Positions 33,523-42,036 of a stretch of 56,307 nucleotides of DNA are shown piece after piece; the stretch's first letter is position 1, and every line of letters begins with the position of its first letter. Below the pieces are notes generated by a model that saw only the letters and a program-made list of their open reading frames with translations, was not told where the DNA came from and did no database searches. Origin of the DNA: CAZSPL01 sp964608735 (GTDB lineage: Bacteria; JAJVIF01; JAPKYR01; CAZSPL01); the NCBI GenBank assembly GCA_964608735.1, contig CAZSPL010000002.1:1-56307 (forward strand). Direction: 5' to 3'. Both the position numbers and the translations under genes were made by a program.

Positions 33523-34499
33523 CCAACAGCCGCAAGCGCTTTCTCCGCTTCGGCAAGGAATTTTTCATATGCTTCTTCAATAGTCCCCAGGAAAGTGAAA
33601 CCAGATGCGCGCGGATGCCCGCCGCCGTCGAACTTGGCCGCCAGCGCGAATGCGTCTATCGGCTCCCTGCATCTCAGGCTTGCCTTGATAACGCCGGGCT
33701 CGACTTCCTTGAAGAGCACGACTATTTTAAGTTTGCCCACTTGTGTAACCGATTCCATGAAATTCTCGGTATCCGCCGCGACGGTGCCGGTATCGCTGAA
33801 CATGCCGCTGTCGATGTGGAACGCGGCGCCCGTATTGCCCGCGAAGAACCGGAGCGTGCCCATCGCCATCTGGAACAGCCTCAGCCCTGACAACGTGCGC
33901 GACGAATAGACCCGCGCGTATGTCTGGTGCGGGTTCGCGCCGGCCTCGACGCATCGCGCCGCCACGCGTATCGACCGTGAATTCGTGTTCGAATACCCGA
34001 ACCGCCCCGTGTCGGTATATACAGCGCAGAAAATGCACGTTGCGATTTCAGGGGTGATTTCCGCTCCGAGGGCGTCGAGAATTTCGATCACCATCTCGCC
34101 GACCGATGAATAATCCGGGTCGACCCAGCTTATATCGCCGAAATAGACGTTCGATACATGGTGGTCGACGTTTATCGTCGTCAACCCGGCGTCGTACCAT
34201 TCCTCGAACGGCTCGCCCATCCTTCCCAGGTCACCGGAATCAATGGCGAGAATTGTCCAGGGCGGATCATTCTTCTCGGGAAGCATGCCTTGAATCTCAT
34301 CGCTCGCGGGGAGCCACGAATATGTTCTCGGGACATCCCCATGCAGGTAGAAACTGACATCCTTACCGATTGCCTTCAAGGCCATGTAGAGCGCAAGACC
34401 GCTGCCGATGTTGTCCCCGTCCGGAAACACGTGCGTGACAATCAACAGCCGTTTCGCCGATTTCAGCGCGTCAATTATTTGAGGTATCGGATTGTTCAT
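33513..34499 (-). CDS. nrnA: DHH-family NanoRNase / pAp phosphatase
   Basis: A 328-residue phosphoesterase. The DHH domain has VTHVFPDGDNIGSGLAL, AIDSGDLGRMG, NVDHHVSN and AVYTDTGRF; the DHHA1 domain ends with FDGGGHPRASGFTF. NrnA-type enzymes degrade 2-5 nucleotide RNAs and 3'-phosphoadenosine 5'-phosphate. ATG 34499 is placed at the conserved start (MNNPIPQIIDAL); a longer open frame to 34559 lies inside rbfA. It overlaps rbfA by 29 bases and truB by 10. The rbfA-nrnA-truB order is a common one. Confidence 0.95.
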   Translation of the reverse strand: MNNPIPQIIDALKSAKRLLIVTHVFPDGDNIGSGLALYMALKAIGKDVSFYLHGDVPRTYSWLPASDEIQGMLPEKNDPPWTILAIDSGDLGRMGEPFEEWYDAGLTTINVDHHVSNVYFGDISWVDPDYSSVGEMVIEILDALGAEITPEIATCIFCAVYTDTGRFGYSNTNSRSIRVAARCVEAGANPHQTYARVYSSRTLSGLRLFQMAMGTLRFFAGNTGAAFHIDSGMFSDTGTVAADTENFMESVTQVGKLKIVVLFKEVEPGVIKASLRCREPIDAFALAAKFDGGGHPRASGFTFLGTIEEAYEKFLAEAEKALAAVGCL

Positions 34500-34836
34500 C
34501 TTTATGCAATGATTCGAAAATCTCCTCAAGCCTGAATGCCTTCGCGATGGTTTCATCATGCTTGAAGATGAGTTTCGGAATTCTTTTTATCCTTATTTTT
34601 CTATTCAATAATCCCCTGATATACCCTTCCGCTTTCGTCAACTTGGCTATATTACCCTCGCTATCAACGCCATCGAGGAAGCTCACGTAAACCTTGGCGG
34701 ATGCAAGGTCTTTCGATACTTCCACGCTCGTGATAGACATCAGCGGGTTCACGATATCGTCCATCTCGCGCTTGATAATCTCTACGAGTTCATCTCTCAA
34801 CAGGTTCTCGACACGTTTTATCCTTCGACTGGCCAT
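34471..34836 (-). CDS. rbfA: Ribosome-binding factor A
   Basis: A 121-residue KH-type 30S maturation factor. RRIKRVENLLRDELVEIIKREM, MSITSVEVSKDLASAKVYVSFL and GYIRGLLNRKIRIKRIPKLIFKHDET are typical. It acts late in 16S processing and cold adaptation. It sits between DUF503 and nrnA in the conserved nusA-infB cluster. Confidence 0.97.
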   Translation of the reverse strand: MASRRIKRVENLLRDELVEIIKREMDDIVNPLMSITSVEVSKDLASAKVYVSFLDGVDSEGNIAKLTKAEGYIRGLLNRKIRIKRIPKLIFKHDETIAKAFRLEEIFESLHKDEQSDTSNN

Positions 34837-34869
34837 CTATTCGCCGCGGACTTGGAAGCCCGTCTCACC

Positions 34870-35154
34870 TCACAGTAATTCGAACCTTGTATCCAGAACC
34901 ACAAGGCCATCGGCCCTCTCAAAATGCTCCCCCACCTTTTCGAGCTCGCTCCTCACAAGTTCCTCGCCATCCCCCACGCAGGCGGCTGTAAGAGTCGCTC
35001 GCTGCCATCCATCGTTTCCCGACGCCTCGATGATTGAAACATTGAACCGGCCTTTCACGCGCTCCAGCGGTCCTTTCAGGAGCGAACGTTTCTCCTTCAG
35101 GCTGTGCGCCGTGGGCATGTGAATCTCTATTTCCAAGATACCGACTCGATACAC
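34870..35154 (-). CDS. DUF503 family protein (YlxP-like)
   Basis: A 94-residue DUF503 protein: GILEIEIHMPTAHSLKEKRSLLKGPLERVKGRFNVSI, then TAACVGDGEELVRSELEKV. It is regularly found between infB and rbfA, as here. Function is unclear; a role in ribosome or RNA metabolism is inferred only from neighbourhood. Start is GTG 35154. Confidence 0.93.
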   Translation of the reverse strand: MYRVGILEIEIHMPTAHSLKEKRSLLKGPLERVKGRFNVSIIEASGNDGWQRATLTAACVGDGEELVRSELEKVGEHFERADGLVVLDTRFELL

Positions 35155-35197
35155 TTCGCATCACCATGGCGGCGTTATCCAACACGGAGGGGCCGTG

Positions 35198-38020
35198 CTA
35201 CACGCGGCCCACTTCGACGATCTCGTAACCTTCAATGATGTCGCCTTCCTGCAGGTCGTTGTATCCATCGAGCATGATGCCACATTCGAAATCCTGCTCG
35301 ACTTCCTTAGCGTCCTCCTGGAAGCGTTTCAGGCTGTTCAGCTTGCCCTCATGTATGAGTTCCCCAGCGCGGAAAATGCGGATGTCCATCCCGCGGACCA
35401 GCTTCTTCTCGGTTACATAGAGCCCCGCGATGACGGAGTCGCGTGTCTTCCTGAATACGGCCCTGACCTCCGCCCGGCCGATGATACGCTCCTCGTATTC
35501 GGGTTCGAGCATACCCTTGATGGCGAGGTCGATATCCTCGACTACCTTATAGATGATGTCATAGCGACGCATGTCGACCCCTTCGATCTGCGCCTGGCGC
35601 TTGGCTTCGGGTGTGGCATCGACCGTGAACCCGATGATGATGGCCTTGGCGGCCACCGCAAGCATTACATCATTCTCATTAATGCTGCCGACACCGGTAT
35701 GCGTGAATCGGACTGTGACTTTGTCGGTGCTCAGTTTCTCGACGGCCCCGACTATGGCTTCGATGGAGCCCTGGACGTCGGCCTTTAGTATCAGGTTAAG
35801 GTCCTTTACGACGCCCTTCTCAAGCTGCTTGAAGAAATCTTCGAGGCTGATCCTGTTCTCAGCGTGGATACGATCCATCCTGCGGCTGATCTGTCGCTGG
35901 TTGTAGATATCCTTCGCGACCTTCTCATCCTTGACCTCGTAAAGCTTGTCACCGGCGATGGGGACATCGGACAAGCCGGTCAACTGAACGGGCCTCGACG
36001 GGCCTGCATCATCGAGCGGCTGGCTATGCTCGTCGGTCATCTGCCGTACGCGTCCCCATGTCGCGCCGCATACTACTATCGTGCCCGGGTTGAGTGTCCC
36101 TCTCTGAACCAGCACCGTGGCAACGACACCGAGCCCCTTGTCGAGCCGCGATTCGAGGATCGTCCCTTCAACCCGGCCGCTCGGATTCCCCTTCAGGTTG
36201 AGCATGTCGGTAGCGAGAAGCACCATTTCAAGCAGATCATCTATGCCCTGTCCGAACTTGGCACTGATGGGTACCATGATAGTTTTCCCGCCCCATGCCT
36301 CCGGAAGCAGTCCGTATTCGGCGAGCTGTGATTTTATTCGTTCGGGATCCGCGCCTTCCTTGTCGATCTTGTTAAGCGCGACGATGATCTCGAGGTTGGC
36401 GTCACGTGCATGGTTGATAGCCTCGATAGTCTGAGGCATAACGCCGTCGTCGCAGGCGACAACGAGTATGGCGATATCGGTTACCTGCGTTCCTCGCGCG
36501 CGCATCGCGGTGAATGCTTCGTGACCGGGAGTGTCGAGAAACGTGATTCTCCTGTCCCCGGTGGCCACCGCCTGGTAGGCGCCGATATGCTGCGTGATGG
36601 CCCCGGCCTCGGTGTCGATCACGTTCGAATGCCTTATCGCATCGAGGAGTTTCGTCTTGCCGTGGTCGACATGGCCGAGTACGACGACAACCGGCGGCCT
36701 CGGTACGAGGTCTTCTTCCTTGTCCGGCTCGCGTTCGATCTCATCCTCGACCTCGCGTATCTTCACATCGTATTCATAATCGAAATTCTCGAGGATAAGC
36801 TTGATGATATCGAGGTCGACGACCTGGTTTATGGTTGCCATAACGCCGAGGTCTGAAACGAGGAACGAGATAATCTCGCCGGCTTTGATGCCGGTTGCCT
36901 CGCTGAGGTCCTTGATCGTCATCGACGGTGTGACCTTGACGCGATGTTTGACAAGCGGCTTGACAGGCATCTCAATGCGTCCGCCGGCCTTCCTTCTCGA
37001 CCTGCGCCTTACGGGCCCGGTCGTCCGGACGCCGCTTCGGGACTCCGATCCCCTGCCCTTGGACATCCCCCGGCGGTCTCCTTTGCCGAATCGTGTATCC
37101 TTTTCCTGCGAAAGGATTTTCTTTCGCTTCTTCTTCGTCTTCTTACCGCCGGCGCGTTGTCCGACGTTTGCAAGGTCGGACTTGATTCCCTTTTGCTGCA
37201 AAGCCTCGAGGGATTTCTTGAAGTCGGCTTCTCCCTTGAAGGGCGCCGCGGCGGGCTTGGGTTTTCTCTTCTTGTGGAACCTGTCCTGTCCCTCGCCTTT
37301 GTCCGTCCTGTCGGCAACATCGGATTTTTCCCCAACGGGCCTTTCCGGCGGACGCTGCCTTCCGCCCGGGCGTTCTTTCTTTCTCGGTTTCCTCTTCGGG
37401 GCTTCCGTTTCCGGGGGTTTCGGCGCGGCGACGGGTTCCCTCGGCGCGGGTTCTTCCCTCTGTGCCTTGGGAAGCACGCCCCCTTCGATGCTGAGCGAGC
37501 TTCGCTTCCGCCCGCGCCGCATCGACGTCCCCGGTCCGGGCTGCTGCGCCACGGGCTGCACGGGAGGTGGGGTCTCCACAACCGGGGGCCCCTGCGCGAT
37601 GTCTTCACGGCGCACGTATCTCTTGCGTACAATTGTCTTCTTTATAATTTTAGTGCTGGTCGGCTGCTCGCGTTTTCGGGTTTGCGACCTGGAAGGAGTT
37701 TTCGGGGTGAGTGTAGATGAAGCGCTTTGTCCCGTTCCCCTGAAATCCCTCTTGATGCCGGCGTCGCGGGATCTCAGGCGCACCGGTTCATAAGCGTCGG
37801 GATTATTGCCAAGGGCGATGGATTTCGAGTCTTTCGCGCGGTCTGGAGTTTCCTGCTCGTCGACTTTCCGACCGCTGAACTTGCTCCTGAGAGCTTGCTC
37901 TTCCTCCGCCGTGACGGTGTTGAGCGCCTTAACGGCCTCGGACCCCATCTTCTGGAGTTCATTTAGAAGCTCGTTGGAAGTCTGTCCCAACTCCCTGGCT
38001 AATTCATGGACCCTAACCAT
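35198..38020 (-). CDS. infB: Translation initiation factor IF-2
   Basis: A 940-residue GTPase that places fMet-tRNA on the 30S subunit. The N-terminal IF2_N motif is MVRVHELARELGQTSNELLNEL. A long Lys/Arg/Pro-rich linker runs from about 60 to 340. A second IF2_N-like segment (MTIKDLSEATGIKAGEIISFL) follows at about 370. The G domain starts at about 447 (VVVLGHVDHGKTKL), with DTPGHEAF and ALNKIDK; domains II-IV complete the protein. GTG is not needed: ATG 38020 fits. Between it and ylxR are about 50 bases. Confidence 0.98.
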   Translation of the reverse strand: MVRVHELARELGQTSNELLNELQKMGSEAVKALNTVTAEEEQALRSKFSGRKVDEQETPDRAKDSKSIALGNNPDAYEPVRLRSRDAGIKRDFRGTGQSASSTLTPKTPSRSQTRKREQPTSTKIIKKTIVRKRYVRREDIAQGPPVVETPPPVQPVAQQPGPGTSMRRGRKRSSLSIEGGVLPKAQREEPAPREPVAAPKPPETEAPKRKPRKKERPGGRQRPPERPVGEKSDVADRTDKGEGQDRFHKKRKPKPAAAPFKGEADFKKSLEALQQKGIKSDLANVGQRAGGKKTKKKRKKILSQEKDTRFGKGDRRGMSKGRGSESRSGVRTTGPVRRRSRRKAGGRIEMPVKPLVKHRVKVTPSMTIKDLSEATGIKAGEIISFLVSDLGVMATINQVVDLDIIKLILENFDYEYDVKIREVEDEIEREPDKEEDLVPRPPVVVVLGHVDHGKTKLLDAIRHSNVIDTEAGAITQHIGAYQAVATGDRRITFLDTPGHEAFTAMRARGTQVTDIAILVVACDDGVMPQTIEAINHARDANLEIIVALNKIDKEGADPERIKSQLAEYGLLPEAWGGKTIMVPISAKFGQGIDDLLEMVLLATDMLNLKGNPSGRVEGTILESRLDKGLGVVATVLVQRGTLNPGTIVVCGATWGRVRQMTDEHSQPLDDAGPSRPVQLTGLSDVPIAGDKLYEVKDEKVAKDIYNQRQISRRMDRIHAENRISLEDFFKQLEKGVVKDLNLILKADVQGSIEAIVGAVEKLSTDKVTVRFTHTGVGSINENDVMLAVAAKAIIIGFTVDATPEAKRQAQIEGVDMRRYDIIYKVVEDIDLAIKGMLEPEYEERIIGRAEVRAVFRKTRDSVIAGLYVTEKKLVRGMDIRIFRAGELIHEGKLNSLKRFQEDAKEVEQDFECGIMLDGYNDLQEGDIIEGYEIVEVGRV

Positions 38021-38071
38021 ACGTAAGGTCTCCTCCGAATCGTATTTCGCGCTTATATCAGTTCATAACAC

Positions 38072-38362
38072 TCACCCGATATCGGGATCACATTGCTCGA
38101 CGGCAGATTTCAATGTCTCATAAGGTATGTTTCCCTCATCGACCATGAGGGCCCTCGCGAAAGCCCTTTTCCTTCGGGCCTTCTCAAGACACTCCGCCGA
38201 CCGGCAGATATAAGCTCCGCGGCCATCGGCATGGCCGCTTGCATCAATAATCACCTCGCGGGACTCAAGCCGCACGAGGCGTAAAAACGTGTCCTTCGGG
38301 CGTTTACACCTGCACGCCACACACGATCTTTCCGCTATGTGGCTCTTGCGCCCGGACATCAT
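38072..38362 (-). CDS. ylxR: YlxR/RnpM-family RNA-binding protein (DUF448)
   Basis: A 96-residue protein with the family pattern RSCVACRCKRPKDTFLRLVRL, GRGAYICRSAECLEKARRKRAFARAL. YlxR (RnpM) is an RNA-binding protein reported to bind RNase P RNA and modulate its activity in Gram-positive bacteria. It lies between nusA (eight bases upstream) and infB, its usual place. Confidence 0.95.
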   Translation of the reverse strand: MMSGRKSHIAERSCVACRCKRPKDTFLRLVRLESREVIIDASGHADGRGAYICRSAECLEKARRKRAFARALMVDEGNIPYETLKSAVEQCDPDIG

Positions 38363-38370
38363 CCGCCTCT

Positions 38371-39897
38371 TTATTCATCCACGCCCTCGATGCTCTGCGC
38401 AACCTCGGGCTGGGATTCCAATTCTGCAACAGGCTCCCCGTCGGTCTCCCCGGTAGATGCTTCCTCCGCCGGCGGTTCATCCTGTTCTGATTTCGATGCT
38501 TCAACCGGTTCTTCCGGCTTTTCTTCCGGAACGCCGGCGGCCGCCTCTTCTTCCCCCTCTTTGGTTTTTTCAGCTTCTTTGGTTTCTTCATCCTCGCCGA
38601 GCAGTTGGAGATAATTATCGAACGCGATGCCTTCCCGTGCAAGGTAAGTCTGCACGTTCTTGAGCGCCTGCTCGCCAAATCCCTTCACCGTCAGCAGACC
38701 CTGCGGCCCCATATCGAGAATGTCGCGCACCGTTTCGAGGCCCGCGCCAATGAGAGCTTCCAGGGCCGTCTTTCTCAACGGAAGGACATCGATGCCGCCT
38801 TCCATGAGTTCCCTGAAATGCGCCTGCCGGTCTTCCTCTATCGCCTTCATCTCGAGTTCGAATTTATCGCTCTCCTTGCGGATATCGATATGCCAGCCTG
38901 TAAGTTTCGCCGCGAGACGCACATTCTGGCCGTTCTTGCCTATCGCGAGGGACACCTGGTCGTCCGGCACGATGACCTCGGCGGATTCTTCTTCATCGAA
39001 TATCTCCACCGAATAAACCTTCGCCGGGGCGAGTGCGTTGGCGATGAAATCGAACGGGTCATCCGTGTAGTGGATGATATCGATATTCTCGCCCTTCAGC
39101 TCGTTCACCACGGCCTGTACGCGGCTTCCTTTGGATCCCACGCACGCGCCTACTGGGTCGACATCGGGCGAATTACTCGCCACAGCCATCTTGGTGCGGC
39201 TTCCCACCTCGCGCGCGATGCGCTTCACTTCGACGGTGCCGTCGGCTATCTCGGGCACTTCCAGTTCGAACAGCCTCTTGACGAAATCCGGATGCGCCCT
39301 CGACAGGACCACCTTCGGGCCTTTCGGTGTCTGGGAAACCTCTTTGATGATGCTCTTCAGCGTGGTCTTCGGGATATATTTTTCCCCGTCGACCTGTTCC
39401 GACGGCGGCATCAAACCTTCGTGTTTATCCAGTTCAACTATTATATTTCCCTTCTCCCGTCGCCTTATCTTGCCAGTAACAAGCTGCCCCACGCGGTCCT
39501 TGAACTCCTCGAAAACAATACCGCGCTCGGCTTCCTTGATACGCTGCATAACGACCTGCTTAGCGCTCTGGGCGGCAATGCGTCCAAACGAAAAATCGAG
39601 ATGACTTCCATCCGTCTCGACCATGTCATGCATCTCGGCGTCCGGCTTGAGTTTCCTGGCGTCATCGAGGGTTATCTCCACCTCGGAGTCCTCGACGTCA
39701 TCCACCACTTCTTTCAGAAGGTAGACTTCGACATCCCTGCCGTTCTCGGCAAGCTTGAACTTCGGGAAAATTTCCTTGCCGTTGTCCTTCTTGTATGCGC
39801 TTACGAGAGCGGCTTCCAGGGCTTCGAGCACGACTTCAAGGGGAACTCCCCGCTCCTGGAGTATGTCTTCAAAGGCATATTTTAGATCCTTAAGCAC
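38371..39897 (-). CDS. nusA: Transcription termination/antitermination factor NusA
   Basis: A 508-residue RNA polymerase-associated factor. N-terminal domain LKDLKYAFEDILQERGVPLEVVLEALEAALVSAYKK; S1 domain with GQLVTGKIRRREKGNIIVELDKHEGLMP; two KH domains (LSRAHPDFVKRLFELEVPEI, GACVGSKGSRVQAVVNEL and VSLAIGKNGQNVRLAAKLTGW). A helix-hairpin-helix region (LIGAGLETVRDILDMG) follows, then an acidic Glu/Pro-rich tail from about 430. Start is GTG 39897. NusA may act on the hairpin in its own leader. Confidence 0.97.
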   Translation of the reverse strand: MLKDLKYAFEDILQERGVPLEVVLEALEAALVSAYKKDNGKEIFPKFKLAENGRDVEVYLLKEVVDDVEDSEVEITLDDARKLKPDAEMHDMVETDGSHLDFSFGRIAAQSAKQVVMQRIKEAERGIVFEEFKDRVGQLVTGKIRRREKGNIIVELDKHEGLMPPSEQVDGEKYIPKTTLKSIIKEVSQTPKGPKVVLSRAHPDFVKRLFELEVPEIADGTVEVKRIAREVGSRTKMAVASNSPDVDPVGACVGSKGSRVQAVVNELKGENIDIIHYTDDPFDFIANALAPAKVYSVEIFDEEESAEVIVPDDQVSLAIGKNGQNVRLAAKLTGWHIDIRKESDKFELEMKAIEEDRQAHFRELMEGGIDVLPLRKTALEALIGAGLETVRDILDMGPQGLLTVKGFGEQALKNVQTYLAREGIAFDNYLQLLGEDEETKEAEKTKEGEEEAAAGVPEEKPEEPVEASKSEQDEPPAEEASTGETDGEPVAELESQPEVAQSIEGVDE

Positions 39898-39956
39898 TTG
39901 ATGCCTCCGTCATCAGCCCTGTGGGCGAAATGACTTCGAGTAAATCCAACGCTGTT

Positions 39957-40472
39957 TCATTTCTTCCGGGCCTTCCCGGTTTTCCCCTTTTTCCCACCGA
40001 ACGCCTCGAGGCGGGGATAGAGTCGAACAAGGGCATATCGCCCGGCCTCAATGATTTCCTGCTCGCCGTTCTCGAGGCCGACCGTAATCGTCCCGGTATC
40101 ATACCCTATCAGCTTGCCGGTGAGCATTCCGCCACCGGACGCCTTCGAGAGATGCACTCTTATATCCCTGCCGGTGAAACGTTCGAAATCCGCGGGCTTC
40201 TTCACGACCCTGTCGAGTCCGGGCGATGAAACTATCAGTGAAAAATCACCCTTGAAAAAACCCTCGACTTCAATCGCCGATTTAATCCGCTTCGAGATAC
40301 CGGCGCAGTCACCGACACTTATGCCTGTTCCATCCATCCGGTCGCAATACAGTTCGAGCATCTCTCTTCCGTATGCGCCGGACAGCCTGTGGTCGACCAG
40401 TTCGTAACCCATCTCCCGCAGCCGGGTTTCTACAAACTCGACCAATTCCGTAATTACTTTCTTACTCTTCAA
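39957..40472 (-). CDS. rimP: Ribosome maturation factor RimP
   Basis: A 171-residue 30S assembly factor. VETRLREMGYELVDHRLSGAYGREMLELYCDR, VGDCAGISKRIKSAIEVEGFFKGDFSLIVSSPGLDRVVKKPADFERFTGRDIRVHL is the family signature (abridged). The C-terminus is basic (GGKKGKTGKARKK). It heads the nusA-infB cluster, 59 bases before nusA. Confidence 0.96.
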   Translation of the reverse strand: MKSKKVITELVEFVETRLREMGYELVDHRLSGAYGREMLELYCDRMDGTGISVGDCAGISKRIKSAIEVEGFFKGDFSLIVSSPGLDRVVKKPADFERFTGRDIRVHLSKASGGGMLTGKLIGYDTGTITVGLENGEQEIIEAGRYALVRLYPRLEAFGGKKGKTGKARKK

Positions 40473-40520
40473 ATCCTTATCTACAAACGCTCACAGAAAA
40501 ATCGCACCTTATAAAAACAC

Positions 40521-40547
40521 AAAAAAAAGCGGGCATAATAACCCACT
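40521..40547 (-). terminator. Attenuator-like terminator in the rimP-nusA leader
   Basis: Minus strand stem AGTGGG (40547-40542) with CCCGCT (40533-40528), including one G-U pair, loop of eight, followed by eight T (40528-40521). It lies only about 20 to 45 bases after the predicted transcription start and about 50 before rimP, so it must regulate rather than end the operon. Confidence 0.75.
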
Positions 40548-40571
40548 CTCATAAGCGAGAATGTCGGGTAC

Positions 40572-40600
40572 ATAATAACATAAGATTCAATCAATGGCAA
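40572..40600 (-). promoter_or_regulatory. Sigma-70-type promoter of the rimP-nusA-infB operon
   Basis: Minus strand TTGCCA (40600-40595), exactly 17 bases, TATTAT (40577-40572). Predicted start near 40565. It is divergent from the promoter of the small membrane protein at 40633. Confidence 0.7.
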
Positions 40601-40632
40601 GATAATTCGCTTAATAACCTTATGCGAAGTGC

Positions 40633-40672
40633 TTGACATCCTGTGCCCATCGGCGATAAATCTGATATATTG
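40633..40672 (+). promoter_or_regulatory. Promoter region of the small membrane protein
   Basis: A perfect TTGACA at 40633-40638 is followed at 17-18 bases by ATAAAT/TAAATC. A second -10 candidate, TGATATATT (extended type, 40664-40672), sits eight bases before the GTG and would give a leaderless message. Confidence 0.5.
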
Positions 40673-40679
40673 TAATGCC

Positions 40680-40883
40680 GTGAACGGGCGAACGAGAATC
40701 TTGATTTCCCTGGGCGTGACGCTGGGTCTTTTTATCATCTATGCGGTATGCTTCCTTGCGATGCACCTTCCATACGGCATCCGGTCGGTATGGCCGGCAT
40801 TCGTGTTCGTGTTCGCCCTCACGATGTATCTCACCGGCAATCCTTTCAGGGAGGATAACGATGCTGAAAAGCCGCACGATTAA
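40680..40883 (+). CDS. Small protein with two membrane helices
   Basis: A 67-residue protein, start GTG 40680. Two hydrophobic segments, ILISLGVTLGLFIIYAVCFLAM and VWPAFVFVFALTMYLTG, are joined by a short loop HLPYGIRS. It is not recognised as a known family. Its end overlaps the next gene's ATG by 23 bases, so the two are likely cotranslated. The first in-frame start is upstream at 40629 but would precede the predicted promoter. Confidence 0.6.
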   Translation: MNGRTRILISLGVTLGLFIIYAVCFLAMHLPYGIRSVWPAFVFVFALTMYLTGNPFREDNDAEKPHD

Positions 40884-41859
40884 ACTATTTGCGGTATTCA
40901 TAGCCTTTCTCGCGCTTGTCTCGGTCAACGCCGCAGCGCAGGGGAATACCCGGGCCTGGCTTGACAACAAGACGCTCTATGTCGATTACGACGGCCAGAA
41001 GCAGATGGTCGATATGGAAGTCTACGAGGCAGTGATATCCCCCGACGGCGCGAGGGTGATTTATACGAAACATACCGGCGGCGGTTCGGGGGATGAAGGG
41101 CGCACGCTTTTCCTATACGACCCCGTTCTGAGGCTTCGCGAGCCGCTGTTCCAGTTCACCGATATCATCAAGGACCCGGTCTGGATCCTGCGCGACGCGC
41201 GCAACTTCATTCTCTATACGCGCGGGAAGGGAAGCAACCACATCAACGACACGGTAGTGCTGTTCGACCTCGAGCCGCGCCGTACGCTGCTCACGTTCCC
41301 GGGAAGCATCACCGGTATTATACCGGGCGGCGGAGTCAGCTATATGACATATACGGATTCCGGCTCGCCGGAAAGTCAGTATGATTTCTACGTTGATGAA
41401 TTCGTCAACCACGTCGGGCCGCCGGACGGTTCATTCGCGATGGCGTCGTCGCAGTTGCAATCATCGGTGAATGATTATAGCCCGATGCGGGCGTTCGACG
41501 GCAATTACCGCACCGCATGGATAGAAGGGGCCGAGGGCAACGGCGCGGGGGAATGGATCGAGATGGAATTCCCGGATAAGGTCAACCTGAAGAAGATTTA
41601 CATCGTGACCGGGTTTCACAAGACGCATGCCGATTTCGGCGACTTATTTCCACTGAACGCGCGGTTGAAAAGCGGAGTCATTGAATTCGACGGGGGGAAG
41701 AAGGTCGATGTAACATTCCTCGATTCCAAGGACCCGCAGCTTATTAATCTCGGGCCGGGCATAACCGCGAAAACGGTGAAGCTTACGGTCAATGAAACCT
41801 TCGCGGGCCTCGAATGGGACGATTTATGCATAAGCGAGATTATGTTTGAGATGGGATAG
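40861..41859 (+). CDS. Exported protein with C-terminal discoidin-like domain
   Basis: A 332-residue protein with signal peptide (IKLFAVFIAFLALVSVNAAAQG) and strong GGGAGG ribosome-binding site before ATG 40861. Residues about 30-190 look like beta-propeller or WD-type strands (AVISPDGARVIYTKH, DPVWILRDARNFILYTRG). The last 140 residues resemble a discoidin/F5-8C, NADase-type glycan-binding module: ASSQLQSSVNDYSPMRAFDGNYRTAWIEG, EWIEMEFPDKVNLKKIYIVTGF, and GLEWDDLCISEIMF at the end. Such modules bind carbohydrate; no catalytic domain is seen. Confidence 0.8.
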   Translation: MLKSRTIKLFAVFIAFLALVSVNAAAQGNTRAWLDNKTLYVDYDGQKQMVDMEVYEAVISPDGARVIYTKHTGGGSGDEGRTLFLYDPVLRLREPLFQFTDIIKDPVWILRDARNFILYTRGKGSNHINDTVVLFDLEPRRTLLTFPGSITGIIPGGGVSYMTYTDSGSPESQYDFYVDEFVNHVGPPDGSFAMASSQLQSSVNDYSPMRAFDGNYRTAWIEGAEGNGAGEWIEMEFPDKVNLKKIYIVTGFHKTHADFGDLFPLNARLKSGVIEFDGGKKVDVTFLDSKDPQLINLGPGITAKTVKLTVNETFAGLEWDDLCISEIMFEMG

Positions 41860-41877
41860 ATCCCCAGATGTTCCGAT

Positions 41878-41903
41878 GTTTCGGGACACCCTTGTCCCGA
41901 AAC
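41878..41903. repeat. Perfect 11-bp palindrome hairpin
   Basis: Inverted repeat GTTTCGGGACA (41878-41888) and TGTCCCGAAAC (41893-41903) around a CCCT loop, 19 bases after the discoidin gene. No T-run follows. It could be a terminator-like mRNA end or an interspersed palindromic element; a second copy was not found by eye in this window. Confidence 0.6.
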
Positions 41904-41927
41904 TCCCAAATACCGGCTTCTCGATTG

Positions 41928-41936
41928 TGATAGAAT
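41928..41936 (+). promoter_or_regulatory. Extended -10 promoter candidate of the sigma/anti-sigma-A2M operon
   Basis: TGATAGAAT with no clear -35; transcript would start near 41943, leaving a leader of about 94 bases. An additional inverted repeat CTTCAC/GTGAAG lies at 41947-41968, a possible regulator site or small hairpin near the start of transcription. Confidence 0.4.
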
Positions 41937-42036
41937 TTGGATAATCCTTCACCGCATTTTTTGTGAAGAAATTTTACCCATCCCGTTAAACGCTCACGCG
42001 TCCCGGTAAGTTAAAGACACCGAGGAGGTGGTGAGC

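Noticed and set aside
35198..38000. Long plus-strand open frames (for example 36801-37793) opposite infB
   Set aside because: They are antisense shadows created by the Lys/Arg/Pro-rich IF-2 linker and its GC-rich codons.
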